Counted from the stretch's first letter, positions 46,675-58,709 are shown. The stretch: DNA of 64,000 nt from Termitomyces sp. T153 (GCA_018296165.2 JACKQL020000040.1:422909-486908); one strand, 5' to 3'. Numbers and translations: made by a program. The notes: a model not told the origin generated them from the letters alone.

Positions 46675-47964
46675 ATGAATCCTCTCCCGACTAATTCTGC
46701 TCTGAGCATTCTGGAATTTGCAAAATCCCAGAGTTTGATGGACGAGCTCTTCGGAGACGACATAAACGAACCCTTGGAAATCGTTCCTTCGTCAAGCGAA
46801 CCTCTTACCGGATGGTATGTCATTTCCACTGACAGAAATCAATGTTTGACTCACTTTTGTTCTAGTAACTCCATAATCGAAACTTGCGGGATCCAGGATC
46901 CTTATGCTGCGTTGACTGCCCAATGGCAGCAGGCTTTCGCGTTACCCGCCTCCACATCGACTGCCCAATGGCAGCAGACTCTCGCGTTACCCGCCTCTGC
47001 ATCGTGTGATCCACCGCCAACTTTACCTCACTATGCCACAGGATTCGCTTCTCCGATGCAATTCTACGGTGTTCAGACCCCAAATATCCCTTTCGACGGG
47101 ATGATGAATCTGACCTTAGCACCACAGGCGGTGACTACATACCAAGACGCGTCGTATTCTTACCAGGCGGGGCATCCCAGCAACTTCTTTGATCCTACAC
47201 AACAATCAAGCATGTACCACTGCCAAACCCCATACCAAACCGAAACCCCGTCTTCTATCCCAACATCAATGGCTTTTCCTTCGGTTCACGATGTATACAG
47301 TAGTGGGTGTGAGCAGAACAGTTTCGACTTGTCATTAGCTCCGCCACCTGCGTTCGTCTCCATGGCGCCCGCCAATTGCATACAGGACCCGGCTACTCAC
47401 ACCGACAATTATATCACTCACTTCACCAGTCCCACTCCTTCGAATGGAACAACCGATTATAACAATTCTCAATCCTCATCAACTTCCTCCACCCGCGAAC
47501 ACATCCGTCGTCCTCGCTATGTTCCCCGTATCAGCCGTACGGAACTCTCACTTGCTCGAGGTGTCTTCTGTGACATCGTCTTCCAGTGCGAATGGGGGTC
47601 CTGTGGAACAATATATCAGCTCGAAGGAAACACCCATGCCGAGGAAACTGCATTCCAAAATCGGGTATTGAAGCACCTCTCTGAGCACGCGTCCCTTTCT
47701 TCGAAGGCACCCGAGGATAGGAAGCTTCAATGCCAATGGGGAGACTGTCATCGCCGGATGTCGCCGACGACTAAAGAACGGGGGATGATTCGTCATTTGC
47801 AAAGCCACATCGCTGCTTGGTATTACTTTTGTCCGAATCTGGAGTGCTCTCATACAAGCAGTCGTAGGGTGCTCAAGAGTCACTCGAACTTGTGTGCTTT
47901 TAACGGGACGAGTGTCGAAGGGAAACTTGCTAAGCAGAGTTGGAAGACAAAAGCATGTCTTTGA
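46675..47964 (+). CDS. C2H2 zinc-finger protein ZF1, right-arm copy
   Basis: Two exons, 46675-46814 and 46866-47964, are separated by a 51-bp GTATGT..TTCTAG intron and give 412 residues. The intron splits a TGG codon after TG, as in ZF2. Sequence and fingers match the left copy except for V to A (DPATHTD) and V to I (GTIYQ). The frame is also open upstream to 46438, so the N-terminus is uncertain. It is expected to act as a nuclear DNA-binding protein; the target is unknown. Confidence 0.75.
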   Translation: MNPLPTNSALSILEFAKSQSLMDELFGDDINEPLEIVPSSSEPLTGWYVISTDRNQCLTHFCSSNSIIETCGIQDPYAALTAQWQQAFALPASTSTAQWQQTLALPASASCDPPPTLPHYATGFASPMQFYGVQTPNIPFDGMMNLTLAPQAVTTYQDASYSYQAGHPSNFFDPTQQSSMYHCQTPYQTETPSSIPTSMAFPSVHDVYSSGCEQNSFDLSLAPPPAFVSMAPANCIQDPATHTDNYITHFTSPTPSNGTTDYNNSQSSSTSSTREHIRRPRYVPRISRTELSLARGVFCDIVFQCEWGSCGTIYQLEGNTHAEETAFQNRVLKHLSEHASLSSKAPEDRKLQCQWGDCHRRMSPTTKERGMIRHLQSHIAAWYYFCPNLECSHTSSRRVLKSHSNLCAFNGTSVEGKLAKQSWKTKACL

Positions 47965-48029
47965 TAATGATCGCAAAGTGTCTCCATTGTTTCTTATTTT
48001 GTATTTATTGGTTTATTCATCGGGCTGGT

Positions 48030-48590
48030 GGTATAACGCCGCCCCAACTCTTATGATTTCTTTGTAGAATACTATATACCTTGTACGTACGCATATATCG
48101 CAGGTATGTCATCGGGACAGAGCCCCACAGCATGATATCTGAATCAATAAATCCCCTGTATTATCCACTGTCCACCAGGAACTGCACCGAGATCCGACCC
48201 AGAATTTACTATTTAGGCGCACAGGTCGATGAATCTGGTTCGGTTGATTGGTCTATCTCAGGATCGAATAAGTGTCTACAAGGAATGTTGGATGTCCGCC
48301 AGGTCGATCCTGGTCAACAATACCTTTAACATAAGAATCCTGATCAACCATCGACGTATCCTATTTTCGTGGGCTGATAAGAACTCTATCGGGCACCGTA
48401 TCTAATATCCTTGTACCTTTTCTATTATATATTTTTCATCATGGGTATGTATATACTCTGTCATGAAACAAAACACGTTGAGCGAGGATGTTGTTGGCGG
48501 ATCCCATCTTCGGAGAACTTGGGTTACCTTGATTAGAGCTCATAGAATGGGTCATGAGATATTCAACGACGCCCTAGAGATAGCCGAAGG
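48030..48590 (-). repeat. Dispersed repeat copy 1, right arm
   Basis: Mirror of 28,130-28,680, with a few substitutions and short indels relative to it. Confidence 0.55.
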
Positions 48591-49930
48591 AATTCATCCG
48601 TGAGGTTGAATGGATGATATATATGGTCATAGAAGGAGAACCACCGTTCGAAGATAGCTTTGACGATGAAGATGCTCAGGACGATGCAGGTGTTGAGACT
48701 TTCAAAATTCACCCTACTATTTGGCACCATAAGCAAGAGAAGGATTAAAAGCTCGTGGAAGAGCGTGAATACACCAGCCGGGGGTATCATATATGAATCA
48801 GCGCAGTCTCGAGATGGAGTGCAGTGACCAGTTGAGTACGGAATCGAGGAACTCGTTCAAAGCGACTAGTTTAGTTTTATTCGCGGAATAGATCGGTAGG
48901 GAAAGTAGCGATTTAAAGTCCTTGAATACGAGTTTTACGATAATTTTCACTCAACGTAGTAAGAAGTCGATTTCTATCAATTAGAGAGTCTGTGGGGTGA
49001 TAACCTTGCCGAACTCGAAATAAGTGAATCTCATTTGACCCTAACTCGAATTCCGCCAAGGCCCAATGATGTCCTCCGAGACATCTCATTCGAAAGCTAG
49101 ACAATGCCAAAATAGAAAACAGGAGAATATTGAGATATCCAGCAGAGCACCGAGCCTGAGTAATAATCATCCGAGACCAAAGTTGTGCAAGACTCTTCAC
49201 AGCAGGTTGGGAGCTTGCGAGGAGATAAGGCTTAGACATTTTTATACATAGTATCAAGGTCGACAAGTTTAAACATGCGGGACTCACAATAGAACCTCCG
49301 ACCTCTTTGATGCATTGGATCGGGACACAGAGCCCGAGTAGACATCAAGGCATTTGACGCAGGACTGAGAGGAGCAGGGGGCGAGAAACGTTGTCGGCAA
49401 GGTTCGCCGGGAAGCCCGAAAGTCTGTATTGACGTGTATTTACATTTGATTCAGGTTGGTGTAGCTGCACTGTCCAGGTTCAATATACTTGTCCAGGTTC
49501 AAACAATATATTACACTAAGAAGGTTCAAGCACAATTCCAATCTTCGCATAACCACCCCTTATGGCATAGAAAACAACTGTGCAAACCAGCTGGTAGCAA
49601 TGCCTGGGATCCGCTCTGCACCATCTCGTTACGGGCTCGATAATAGGTCTGCTTCGTTCATCCGCCTCAACAGCAGACCACGGCAAACGCGTCTGAGGAA
49701 TCTCAGGCTCAGGCTGGAGAAATCACATCAGAGAGTGTTGCGATAATCCAAATTACCGAATCACTCACGACAGGTGTCGCCTGACCAATAACGAAGACAA
49801 CCTCAGGACTTTGGAATCAAATGAAAGGGATTGACGTTCAGCTCCACTCGTGAGGGATGACTTACTATTGCCAGGACTTTTCTACGTCGATCGTGCCAAT
49901 TTTGTTTTGAGCCGAGCCAATCCTGCCGCG
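48591..49930. other. Intergenic DNA, right arm
   Basis: Mirror of about 26,791-28,129 with moderate divergence. A minus-strand open stretch at 49287-48913 is longer than its left-arm counterpart, but no domain is recognised. Confidence 0.5.
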
Positions 49931-51080
49931 CTCTGGCGCGCTCTCTGCCTGTCGCAAGGCATTCCATGCATCCATCGACCTTCGATTACTTTCAGCCTTT
50001 TCCTCCAGCCAGGAACAATTCTGTAACGATTATGTGTACGTCGAAGGCGCTTGTGGGATAGCTAGAGCTTCTCAATGCCTCTTGACTGCACGTTAAAATA
50101 CGGCGCTTTGGGTTTGACGGTCCGGATCTCCACAACGTTATCGATGGATCCGGGAGCAGCGCTGCCAACAACGGTCGATGGAGACGCGGCAGTATCTGCT
50201 TCCTCTGTCACGGTCGATGTACGAGCAGGGACTCGTGGAGGACTGAAACTAGACAAGGTTGAGGTTTTGATGACTTTCCCGTTGCAAAATCATCACTGTC
50301 ATCATCGCTATCTTCAATGTCTTCGTCACATGTAGGCTCTGTCGCAGTGGCGATCTGCGTTAAATTCGTCAACGTCAGTATCCGTATTGAAGAATCGTTG
50401 GACATAATACGCACCCGAATCTCCTTGGACCCATTTCTCGTCCTACTCACTTCCGCCACATCACCATAGACCTCCTCGGATCCTGTCTAGCGGTCAGCAT
50501 CTGATACACCTCTGGCTGGTCTGCGCTTACCGCTTATGTCATCCTTCATATCCTCATCCTGGGTTCCTCCTTTTCGACCTCCTTTACCTCTCCAACGTCC
50601 ACCTTCACTTCGTCGATCTCTTCATCGTTCTCCTCGAACTCCTCACCAATACTGCTCCCTTCACATTCGCCTCCAACTTCCTCAGCATCCTCTATCCTTT
50701 CAATGACGCGCTCAGTCCGAGAGGTCGTCGAAATGATGTCTTCACATCTTGATGTGATAGTTCCGACGTTCTCTGTGTATCAAAAGGAATAGCCGGGTCT
50801 TCGTATTTCGTGTTCGTGTTCGTTGGATCTGCTTGCTGGTATCAATGTCGACCGCGTCGGAGGGAGATGTATGAATCGGGGTAGTGGTGACTCTTCAATG
50901 CCGCTCGGAGGTTTAGTTGTGGTTTCACCTCTTCCTCGCGGCTGCTTTCGAAACATTGAGTAGTCTCGCTCGGCGGAGTGAACGATAGGGATAAAGATTT
51001 TGGTATTGGGAGAAAGAGCGTCGAGGAGGAGACACCACAGCGACACGTCAATGGCGAACCTGAGTTAGTCATCACGGCGG
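49931..51080 (-). pseudogene. Decayed gene remnant of unknown function, right arm
   Basis: The minus strand carries broken pieces matching the left-arm remnant: MTNSGSPLTCRCGVSSSTLF near 51070, AEVSRTRNGSKEIRVRIMSN near 50455 and EEADTAASPSTVVGSAAPGS near 50205. An acidic run (CDEDIEDSDDDSDDF, near 50330) is better kept here than in the left arm. It may be the less decayed copy, but the frame is still interrupted. Confidence 0.4.
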
Positions 51081-51876
51081 TATGCAGCAAGGGTGTATTT
51101 CTTCGTCAGGAAGCGCATTGAGAACGAGTATGGCGGTGGTTGGAATATACAGAAAGGAGGGTTTTCTCCGATCACGATGTTTTGCGTCCGACTCAGTCTG
51201 AACAGCGACATGGTATACCTTGGGAGATTGGCTGTCGATCTTGCATGTCTGACGTTATTTCACACCACATACCACGGAGCGGAGAACTCTGCGCTTTCGA
51301 GAACTGCTGATTGTGCGTAGGGAGCTCCGAAAGGGGGAAGGCGGTATCTGAAATCCACGCTGGAACATTCCTGCAGCAACGGACATCGCTGTTCACCACT
51401 TGAGTTTCAGATGAAAGGCGGATGATTTCCAGGATGATACAGAGACCTCAACGGGAAAATCTCCTGACTGCTCAAGGGAAACATCTTCTGACTGTTGGAA
51501 AGCTATATGGACGCCAACGAGTTTCTATGACACGATTTTTCCGCTGCGTAGCATGAAAAATATCTTGATGTAGAACTCTCAAAATAAAAGCACGATTTCA
51601 ATAAAATGTATCGCTTCATCATCTTCCGTTATTTATGCTATTGACAATCTATGAGGAGGTCAACATGTGTATTCATTGTCTTCCTATTTAAGGTGGAAGC
51701 AGGCATGCATAAGTATGAGATGCATGTGAGAACGTTTAGATAAGCAACATGTGTACTGCCGACACCCCAGATGATTTTCTCGAACTACCAACAGCTCTGT
51801 TGCCACGCATAGGTGATTACTTTGTCTATCTCTCCAACTCACCCTTATTGTGCATATTGTTACAGCCTGGTCCATC
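51081..51876. other. F-box upstream region, right arm
   Basis: Mirror of about 24,371-25,290. It includes the shortened 24-bp repeat (about 51,455-51,505, two units) and a TTGTTACAG acceptor just before the F-box start. Confidence 0.6.
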
Positions 51877-53871
51877 ATGAGCTCAACTCATCATTTGAAC
51901 AAAGAACTGACGGCCAAAAAGTTGGAAAGTGTCGACCTTGTCAACTCGGGTGTCGATCTTGTAAACTCGGGTGTCGACTTTGTGAACTCGAGTGTTTTAT
52001 CCGTTGATCATGAAGCCTCCCAAGAATGCTTCCTCGTTTCCACAGCCCGAGATGCGCTTGAACATCCAAATTCCAACAGTTTGAGACAACAATTACCTCA
52101 TCAGTCCACCGACACGCTTCCCGAGCATGTTGCCAGGCTCTCTCTCGCATCGGCAGCACAGAAACAACTTCCCTCTGAGATTTTGGAACAGATTTTCCGT
52201 CTCGTGTCAGAAGGATTAGATTCGGTGGTACTGCCTCCTATGTTGTCAGACTATCGTTGGGTCCTCGGTCGTGTATGCAGCGACTGGCGACGCGTGTCGC
52301 GCTCTATTCCTTTCTGGAAGGCGGTCATTGAATTTGTTCATACAGGCCAATGGCAGGAGCCTTATGATGTTGCTCGCCCTTTGAAGGAGTTCAGATGTGC
52401 CGTTGATATTCTTCCAGAAATCGCACGCATACTCCTCATAGTTGATCGTAACGATGGAATAACCACAGGAGCTCTCATTCCTCATTTAGCTTGTGTCAAG
52501 GAATTGAATTACGCAATTAGATCAACACAAGGGTTAATGGAAATATTTCCACCGGGAGCTTTATCGGGTCTGGAATGTTTGCGTGTTTACGCAAGACTGC
52601 CGCCGCTGGAGGAAGATGACCCGACCCACATCAACCCTTTTGTTGGCTTCGTTGCAAAGTCTCTCCGGCTTCAGCATCTTGAAATTCTATCTGAGGGCCT
52701 ACCAACCTTCCTTCTTTCTGATATCCCATGGTCTCAGCTCCAGTCATTCCACTTGATCATTGGTGATACATATATCGATGACGTCAATACCCAAAATTCC
52801 TGGACCGACTTGGCAGAACATGACCCATTCCAGCATATGCATTCTCTCCAAGATTTAGAGTTGAATATGAGAGCTTGGTTTTTCGATACACTTCTTCCTT
52901 GCCAGTTTCCATGGCACAGATTGACCACTTTGAACCTAGTTTTCCAAGACTTTTCTTGTTATCTCTTCTTGATCATGGACCCTCTTCCGAAGTGTACTTC
53001 CCTCGTCACTCTTAAAATGAGTGGAGGACCTTATTTCTATGGAAATCATAGGCGGCCACCACACGAGATCAAAGTCGACGATGTGGGCCCAATCTTACTC
53101 CCCTCACTCCAGACTTTGGAGATCAAATTACCACCGTCGACAATAATGTCCGTTTGCTCTTCGGGCACTCTGCGTTCACTAGAGGCGTATTCAATGACAT
53201 TACAAGACTTTTATACCATCGCAACAATGTGCCCTCACCTCACAAATTTCAAATCTCGCTTAGTACGAGGATGGCTTGCAACCAACATAGCAGGTCTCAT
53301 CACCCTCCCTCATCTGACCTCCTTGGACATTGACCTCGATGATTCATCGTCCTTTCCAGCTGCGATCATAGGTCCTCTCCTCTCGTTCAATGTTAATCAG
53401 AAAGATTTTGGGCTTGATCTGGTTCGATTGACTATTGATTTCATAGTCCGCTTGAATCTGCAGCTCCAACGCATTTCGTGTAGCGCCAGTTTCTACTCCG
53501 AGACGGCTCATAATTTACCTTCCCTGCTTCGAGAGTTTCTTACTACTATTGACGATTGCGAAGATGTCAACATCAAAGGAATGATCTTTCCTGAAGAAAT
53601 ACTCGATGAGATTCTTTCTGGACGACTCCTTTCCCGTACCAGATACCTCGCGATCAGCATTGACTCATCGGATCCCGATGTCCCGTTTGCTGTGATTCAA
53701 CGTTGTCTGGAGCAGCGGGCAGCATCATGTCAGGCTACTTTGCACGAGATACATGTTTACTATCGGCATAAGTTCTCTGCTGAACAAGGTGATCGAGAAA
53801 AGAAAGTTGTCTTCCGTTTGAAGGGACTAGAAGAGAGATACAATGTCAGGTGCAGCGTTGAGGCTACTTAA
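51877..53871 (+). CDS. F-box protein, right-arm copy
   Basis: 664 residues counted from MSSTHHLNKE (in-frame ATG also at 51850). The F-box-like segment LPSEILEQIFRLVSEG..VCSDWRRVSRSIPFWK and the leucine-rich remainder match the left copy. Substitutions are spread along the length (for example GQWQEP versus GRWREP, VDRNDGITTG versus VDCKDVLTAG), and it ends in SVEAT rather than SVEV. It has one VDLVNSG unit fewer. The frame is fully open, so both copies could be functional. It is a likely SCF adaptor with unknown substrate. Confidence 0.85.
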   Translation: MSSTHHLNKELTAKKLESVDLVNSGVDLVNSGVDFVNSSVLSVDHEASQECFLVSTARDALEHPNSNSLRQQLPHQSTDTLPEHVARLSLASAAQKQLPSEILEQIFRLVSEGLDSVVLPPMLSDYRWVLGRVCSDWRRVSRSIPFWKAVIEFVHTGQWQEPYDVARPLKEFRCAVDILPEIARILLIVDRNDGITTGALIPHLACVKELNYAIRSTQGLMEIFPPGALSGLECLRVYARLPPLEEDDPTHINPFVGFVAKSLRLQHLEILSEGLPTFLLSDIPWSQLQSFHLIIGDTYIDDVNTQNSWTDLAEHDPFQHMHSLQDLELNMRAWFFDTLLPCQFPWHRLTTLNLVFQDFSCYLFLIMDPLPKCTSLVTLKMSGGPYFYGNHRRPPHEIKVDDVGPILLPSLQTLEIKLPPSTIMSVCSSGTLRSLEAYSMTLQDFYTIATMCPHLTNFKSRLVRGWLATNIAGLITLPHLTSLDIDLDDSSSFPAAIIGPLLSFNVNQKDFGLDLVRLTIDFIVRLNLQLQRISCSASFYSETAHNLPSLLREFLTTIDDCEDVNIKGMIFPEEILDEILSGRLLSRTRYLAISIDSSDPDVPFAVIQRCLEQRAASCQATLHEIHVYYRHKFSAEQGDREKKVVFRLKGLEERYNVRCSVEAT

Positions 53872-53935
53872 GCACTCGCATGGTTTGAAGGAATAATTCC
53901 ATCTTACTTCTTAAAGTCAGACTGAGTTCACATAG

Positions 53936-55160
53936 GTAAAGCCCTCATAGAGATTCTGAAATTCTGTATGAACTACTCCCAGCGGGGGCTCGTTCTGATC
54001 ATAGGAAGATTCGACGGAATGCAGGGTGGTCATAGAGCCGAGTTTCTTGATTGAAAAGATCGAAAAGGGAGCGATCGTCGGAGGTAACATGTTTGGGGGA
54101 TTTGAAGGGATTAACGTTATTTTCTGGCGAGGAAAGTGTCGCATTCTCTGATCCAGTAATCCTTCGACGGGGTCAGATATAATAAATTTGATTCAATCGC
54201 GGTAACTCACCAGTCGAGTTTCCTTCATCTCGCATCCCTTGTCCCCCACTAAACAGTCCCTCAATCCCTTCCCAAGAGACGTTAGAACATGAGAGTTCTT
54301 GTGCAGAAAGAAGGAGCGGGTGTTCGAGGCTGTTGTATGCAACTAATAAGAGATGGTCAACTGTCAAATCACAATTTCCTTACGCACTCTGGACTATCGA
54401 GGTCATATATCTGACTTGAAGGGGTCGATTCGTTCGAATTGCTGTTGAAACCATGGTCGAATGGGAGCCAAGTGATCGTTTGTCCTTCATACATTTTCAG
54501 AAATTTGTGAGGTGATAACCAGATAATATATATCCTAACCTTATATATGTATTCCTCCTGGGCATTAGTCTTGTACAGTGTAGAGATCGCCGACGTGAGA
54601 AGCATTATTAGGGATGAACGGAGATATTCGTGCACAGACGATTGTTTGCGGTCAGACAAATCAGGGTCGGTTCTGATTCACCTACCGTGGTGGCGGCGCT
54701 CCATATCGATATGCCAGTGGGGAATTGCTGTCTTTCCATCGGCATGCGTGGAGACGAGTCCTTGAGGAAATTGCATGCTAGACAATAATATCTGTCCAGC
54801 AATTGGCAGATTCATCCACGAAATGAGATTGTACTGAGACTTAGAGCCTGAGTAAAAAAAATGACAGGCTAGATAAAACAAACCAGATTGGTCGAATCAC
54901 TCTGCGCAGATCTCTGCTATCACCACGAACCCTGCCCTCTTCAGGAGATGATGTGACAAAGACGTGCTTCTCTCAACTGCCAGAGAACACAGAACTTGAA
55001 CAATACCAAAATTCAATATGGGGGGTGGAATGTCTCTGCAAACACGAGGTTCATACCACCTTAAGAGTTAGATAATCCATTAGACTGCACGTAGACGAAG
55101 TGAGCTGAGCACACACAAATATGGTCATACAGAACCCTGTGGTCGGACCCGCCTCCGAAA
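53936..55160 (-). pseudogene. Third ZF2 copy, 5' fragment
   Basis: The minus strand resembles ZF2 from inside exon 2 back through exon 1 (start codon at 54494, MYEGQTITWLPFDHGF) and about 0.65 kb of upstream DNA, including the short CTGAG repeat near 55,100. A one-base insertion near 54,380 and a small deletion before the DW splice junction break the frame. The fragment joins directly to the F-box 3' flank at about 53,935 and is absent from the left arm. Confidence 0.8.
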
Positions 55161-55164
55161 ATAT

Positions 55165-56330
55165 TCTGCGTAGGTCGCTCGAAGTAAGGTTTACAATCTT
55201 TAATACCTTTACCCAGGACATTTCCTGGGCCGTTTCTCCCAACAAGCGGGTCACTAGGCGATGCTCACACCAAACCAAGGTCATATTCTGCATTCCATGA
55301 ATTCCAGCAGGAGTTATTTCGGTGAACCCCAGGCAACGTCAAGAACGAAGCGAGTCTCAAGACGAGGGTCAGGGTGATGACGAGAATGATGAGGATGATG
55401 ATGATGTGCTAACCTTCCCTTGTTCTCGGCGTCGTTTTGATTTTGACCCTAAGTTGAGGCGAGGCCCGATGAAATCTACTTTGCTGCAGCATGCATCCAA
55501 ATCGAGATGTGTCTTCGCGAGGTCCTCGTCAAATCCATTCCTCAATGCAAGGCCGAAGTCAATGTGACCGTCCAGTTTGGATGCGCTACTTATCGGTCAG
55601 AGTACCATGTTTTCATAGCACGCGAGAATTCACCCCCGGTAAAGGACTGATATCCTTTGCCCCAGCTGTATGCTGTCCCTTGAGACCTGAGTTGACACAT
55701 CTCTCTCGTTATACCACTTTACCGCAGGCGCATTTTACAAGGATCGAAATTGCGGCATCTATCCTGTGTCGTTTTCTTGTGTCGATTGGGTTACAACAGC
55801 CCGTGACTATATTATCGAGAGCGCGGCACCTGAGAATTTGAATGACATTTTCCTGCACCAATAGAACAAGTATGTCATGGTTGGTGAATTTTTTCAATCA
55901 GCGTTGAGCAGCCAGAAAAGAAGCAAGGACGAGAGACAGGAAAATCACAGTGTTTCTCCAGTGGTGATGTTACTAGACCATAGACTTAGCAAGACGAGTC
56001 ATGTATTCTTGATGGACAGCTAGCCAACATTCCTTCTTTATGAAGATGGATTTAGCATTAGTTCCCTATACATGATCTTCTAGCGATGAACTCACATCCT
56101 TATCTTCACCTCTCAAGTCAGTATATGATCACAAGCGAACTACATTCAACGTATACTCATGGGAGTTCTATTCTCTGACATCCGTATCGGTCTCTGTTGA
56201 TCAATAGTCATTCGAGAATCGATTGGAAGCACATCTTATTGAGACAAGTCAGGCAGCCAGGTATAATCTGAAACTTGAAGGAAGGAGTTATAGAGTATTC
56301 ACTGATTCTGCGAACAGCAGGAATACTGAG
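55165..56330. other. Outer block of right arm, no gene recognised
   Basis: Reverse-complement partner of 21,040-22,180 with visibly lower identity than the inner arms. A plus-strand acidic open stretch (55322-55567) has no left-arm equivalent as a protein. No gene recognised. Confidence 0.6.
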
Positions 56331-56827
56331 CGAAAGCAAGAGGCGAAACATCAATCTGGGCTTGGGACCGCGTCGGCCGCCTGATAATGTCTGCTAGTAA
56401 ACGTCATGCAGTCAGGCGCAGAATCTCACTATCCTCTGAAGCTGACGTACTGCGGTTAACTTTGACAGAAGAGGGCAGATCTACTTAACCCCCCATAACC
56501 CAGTATAACGCGGGACTAGGACCAGATCAGTGCTCAGGACATTCGTGCTCCGCTCGACCCAGATTCGCTCTTTTGAAGACGGTTTGCTTCCTTCCTCCCG
56601 TTCTTGCTCGCTCACTGAGTTGCCGCTGCTTGCATCGCATTGTGTAAGTCTTTGAGAAGTACACGGCAGTGTTTTGAGCCTCTGTGACCTAAATCTAATT
56701 TTGACACGTTTTGACACACAGTTCATCTAGGGTATTTCATACCCATGAGTACTCACGGAGAAAGCATGACATCTCGAATAAGGAAAGAAAGACAATCGTC
56801 TCGCTAAACTTCCTTCTCCAATTTTCC
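56331..56827. other. Tannase C upstream region
   Basis: No gene seen. The last about 60 bp resemble the region just upstream of tannase A. The boundary of the palindrome lies at its left edge. Confidence 0.5.
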
Positions 56828-58532
56828 ATGCTTGTTCTAGGCTTGTATACTTCGTTAGTGCTCGTCTCGCTTGTCAGGCAGGTGGTTTCGGCCGAGAACC
56901 ACGACACTCGAGCAAGCTCTTGTGCTGAGCTCGTTCAACTCCGTCTCGAAAACACTACCATCCTCTCTGCTAGTCATGTATCTGGTCCTGTGAATGTCTC
57001 GACGCCAGGATCATGTCAATCGCAGGCCCTTGTTTCCTCCTCATTGTGCCGTGTCCAGTTTGTCATTAACACCACTTCGACATCAGCTGTCCATGCAGAG
57101 GCATGGCTTCCCGATACTTGGTTTGGCCGCTTTCTTGGACTGGGAAACGGAGGTCTGGGTGGTTGTGCGTGTCTTATTTTTTTGAAGCAATTTACCCGAT
57201 TTGATTACATTGATAGGCGTGGATTATGTCAATCTGGACTATGGGACCTCGCTTCATTTCGCCGCCGTCGGATCGGACAATGGACACGACGGAAACAGTG
57301 GCTCAGTGTTTCTTGACCATCCCGAAGTCCTAAATGACTTCGCATTCCGCGCCATCCATGTCGAAGCTGTAATCGGCAAGCAAATTGTCGAAGCATATTA
57401 TGGTCTTCCACATCACAAGTCGTACTATCTCGGCTGTTCTCTTGGAGGGCGTCAGGGGACTCAAGAGGCTCTCAAGTTTCCCGAAGACTTTGACGGAATC
57501 GTCGCAGGTTCCCCAGCAACCAACTTCAACAATCTTCAGGGTTGGAGTGCCATTCTCGGCCGATTTGTTGGTGCTCCTGATCCTACTGGAAATCCACGAT
57601 TTATACCGGCTGACCTGTGGAATACCATTGCTGCTGAGGTACTCAAACAATGCGACGAATTGGATGGGGTAGAGGATGGGATCATCACAGAGCCTGATGA
57701 CTGTCAATTCCGCCCGGAGGCCATTGTGTGTACTGCTGGTCAAACGACTGGGTGCCTAACGAGTGCCCAGATTGATGCGCTCCACGAGATATACCAGCCT
57801 CTGTTTGGGACGAGTGGAGATTTGCTCTATTCGCGCTACGATCCTGGAGCAGAGGCTGATGGAGATGCGCAAGCATTCTTCAGTGGTTCAATCCTATCAT
57901 TTCCAAATGTACGTGAGAATAATTTGTAATCTCATGTCCGACTGATATCTCGTGTTTCACAGGATTGGTACAGGTTCGCAGTATTGAATGATTCGAGTTT
58001 CAGTTTTGAGAACTTTGATTTGGATACAATCGAGCTCGGGGACAGGATAGATCCAGGAGGAATACAAACGTTCAATGGAGATCTCTCGACTTTTGAAGCT
58101 CGTGGCGGGAAGTTTCTGACATATCATGGACGAAGAGATCAGGTTTACCGATTCTCTATAGTATCAAAGAATGTCACTTACGAGTGAAATTTTCAGCTCA
58201 TTGCCTCAGGAAATTCCAAGCGAATGTACAACTTAATATCACAAACGCTCTCCATGCCTTCCCTCGATAGCTTTTACCGCCTTTTCCTAATTCCCGGGAT
58301 GGATCACTGTTCCGGAGGCCCAGGCGCAGCTGCTTTTGGTCAGGGTGGTATAGCGTCTAATGTGGTTAACGCTTCTTCGAATAACGTCTTGCTTGCTATC
58401 GTCGATTGGGTAGAGGGTGGTGTTGCTCCAAATGTGATCATCGGGACAAGCACTGATGGTCAAACAAGAACACATTGCCGCTATCCACAGAGGAGTGTAT
58501 TTAACGGTTCCACATTTATTTGCGAAACCTAA
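56828..58532 (+). CDS. Tannase/feruloyl esterase family protein C
   Basis: Four exons give 514 residues: 56828-57164, 57217-57908, 57963-58142 and 58197-58532. Introns of 52, 54 and 54 bp begin GTGCGT, GTACGT and GTTTAC. The start MLVLGLYTSLVLVSLVRQVV is a signal peptide; an upstream in-frame ATG (56711) is disfavoured because it would bury it. The catalytic CS-D-HC residues are complete, with the canonical GCSLGGRQG (Ser about 187), YHGRRD and GMDHCSGG. Expected role: secreted hydrolysis of gallate or ferulate esters of plant material. It is diverged from tannase A and lies in the same orientation as the right-arm fragment B, convergent with a ZF2 3' fragment. Confidence 0.9.
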
Positions 58533-58709
58533 CTTTGCTAGTTATCAGTACTGTTGTGGTTGGATGTAACAAATACGATCATATGTAAACGCAAATGGAT
58601 GTTAACGCAACTGGACTCAAAATGAGTAACATGAACTCTCAACACGCATTAATAGTCATGCAAACCTGTACTTCTACCTAGTTCCTGTTTGCAAGTACTT
58701 CGTGTCGAT

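Larger units (their letters stand above)
39854..56330 (-). repeat. Right arm of the giant imperfect palindrome
   Basis: This arm is the reverse complement of 21,040-36,827. It is longer by about 0.7 kb overall: it gains a 1.2-kb ZF2 fragment (53,936-55,160) and loses about 0.5 kb elsewhere, partly through shorter tandem repeats. It ends near 56,330 (GAATACTGAG), beyond which the sequence is unrelated to the left flank. Confidence 0.95.

Noticed and set aside
21040..56330. Palindrome as pure assembly artefact
   Set aside because: The outer arms differ at many sites and by indels and repeat counts, which a mirrored assembly error would not produce; the inner arms alone would still need read-level proof.
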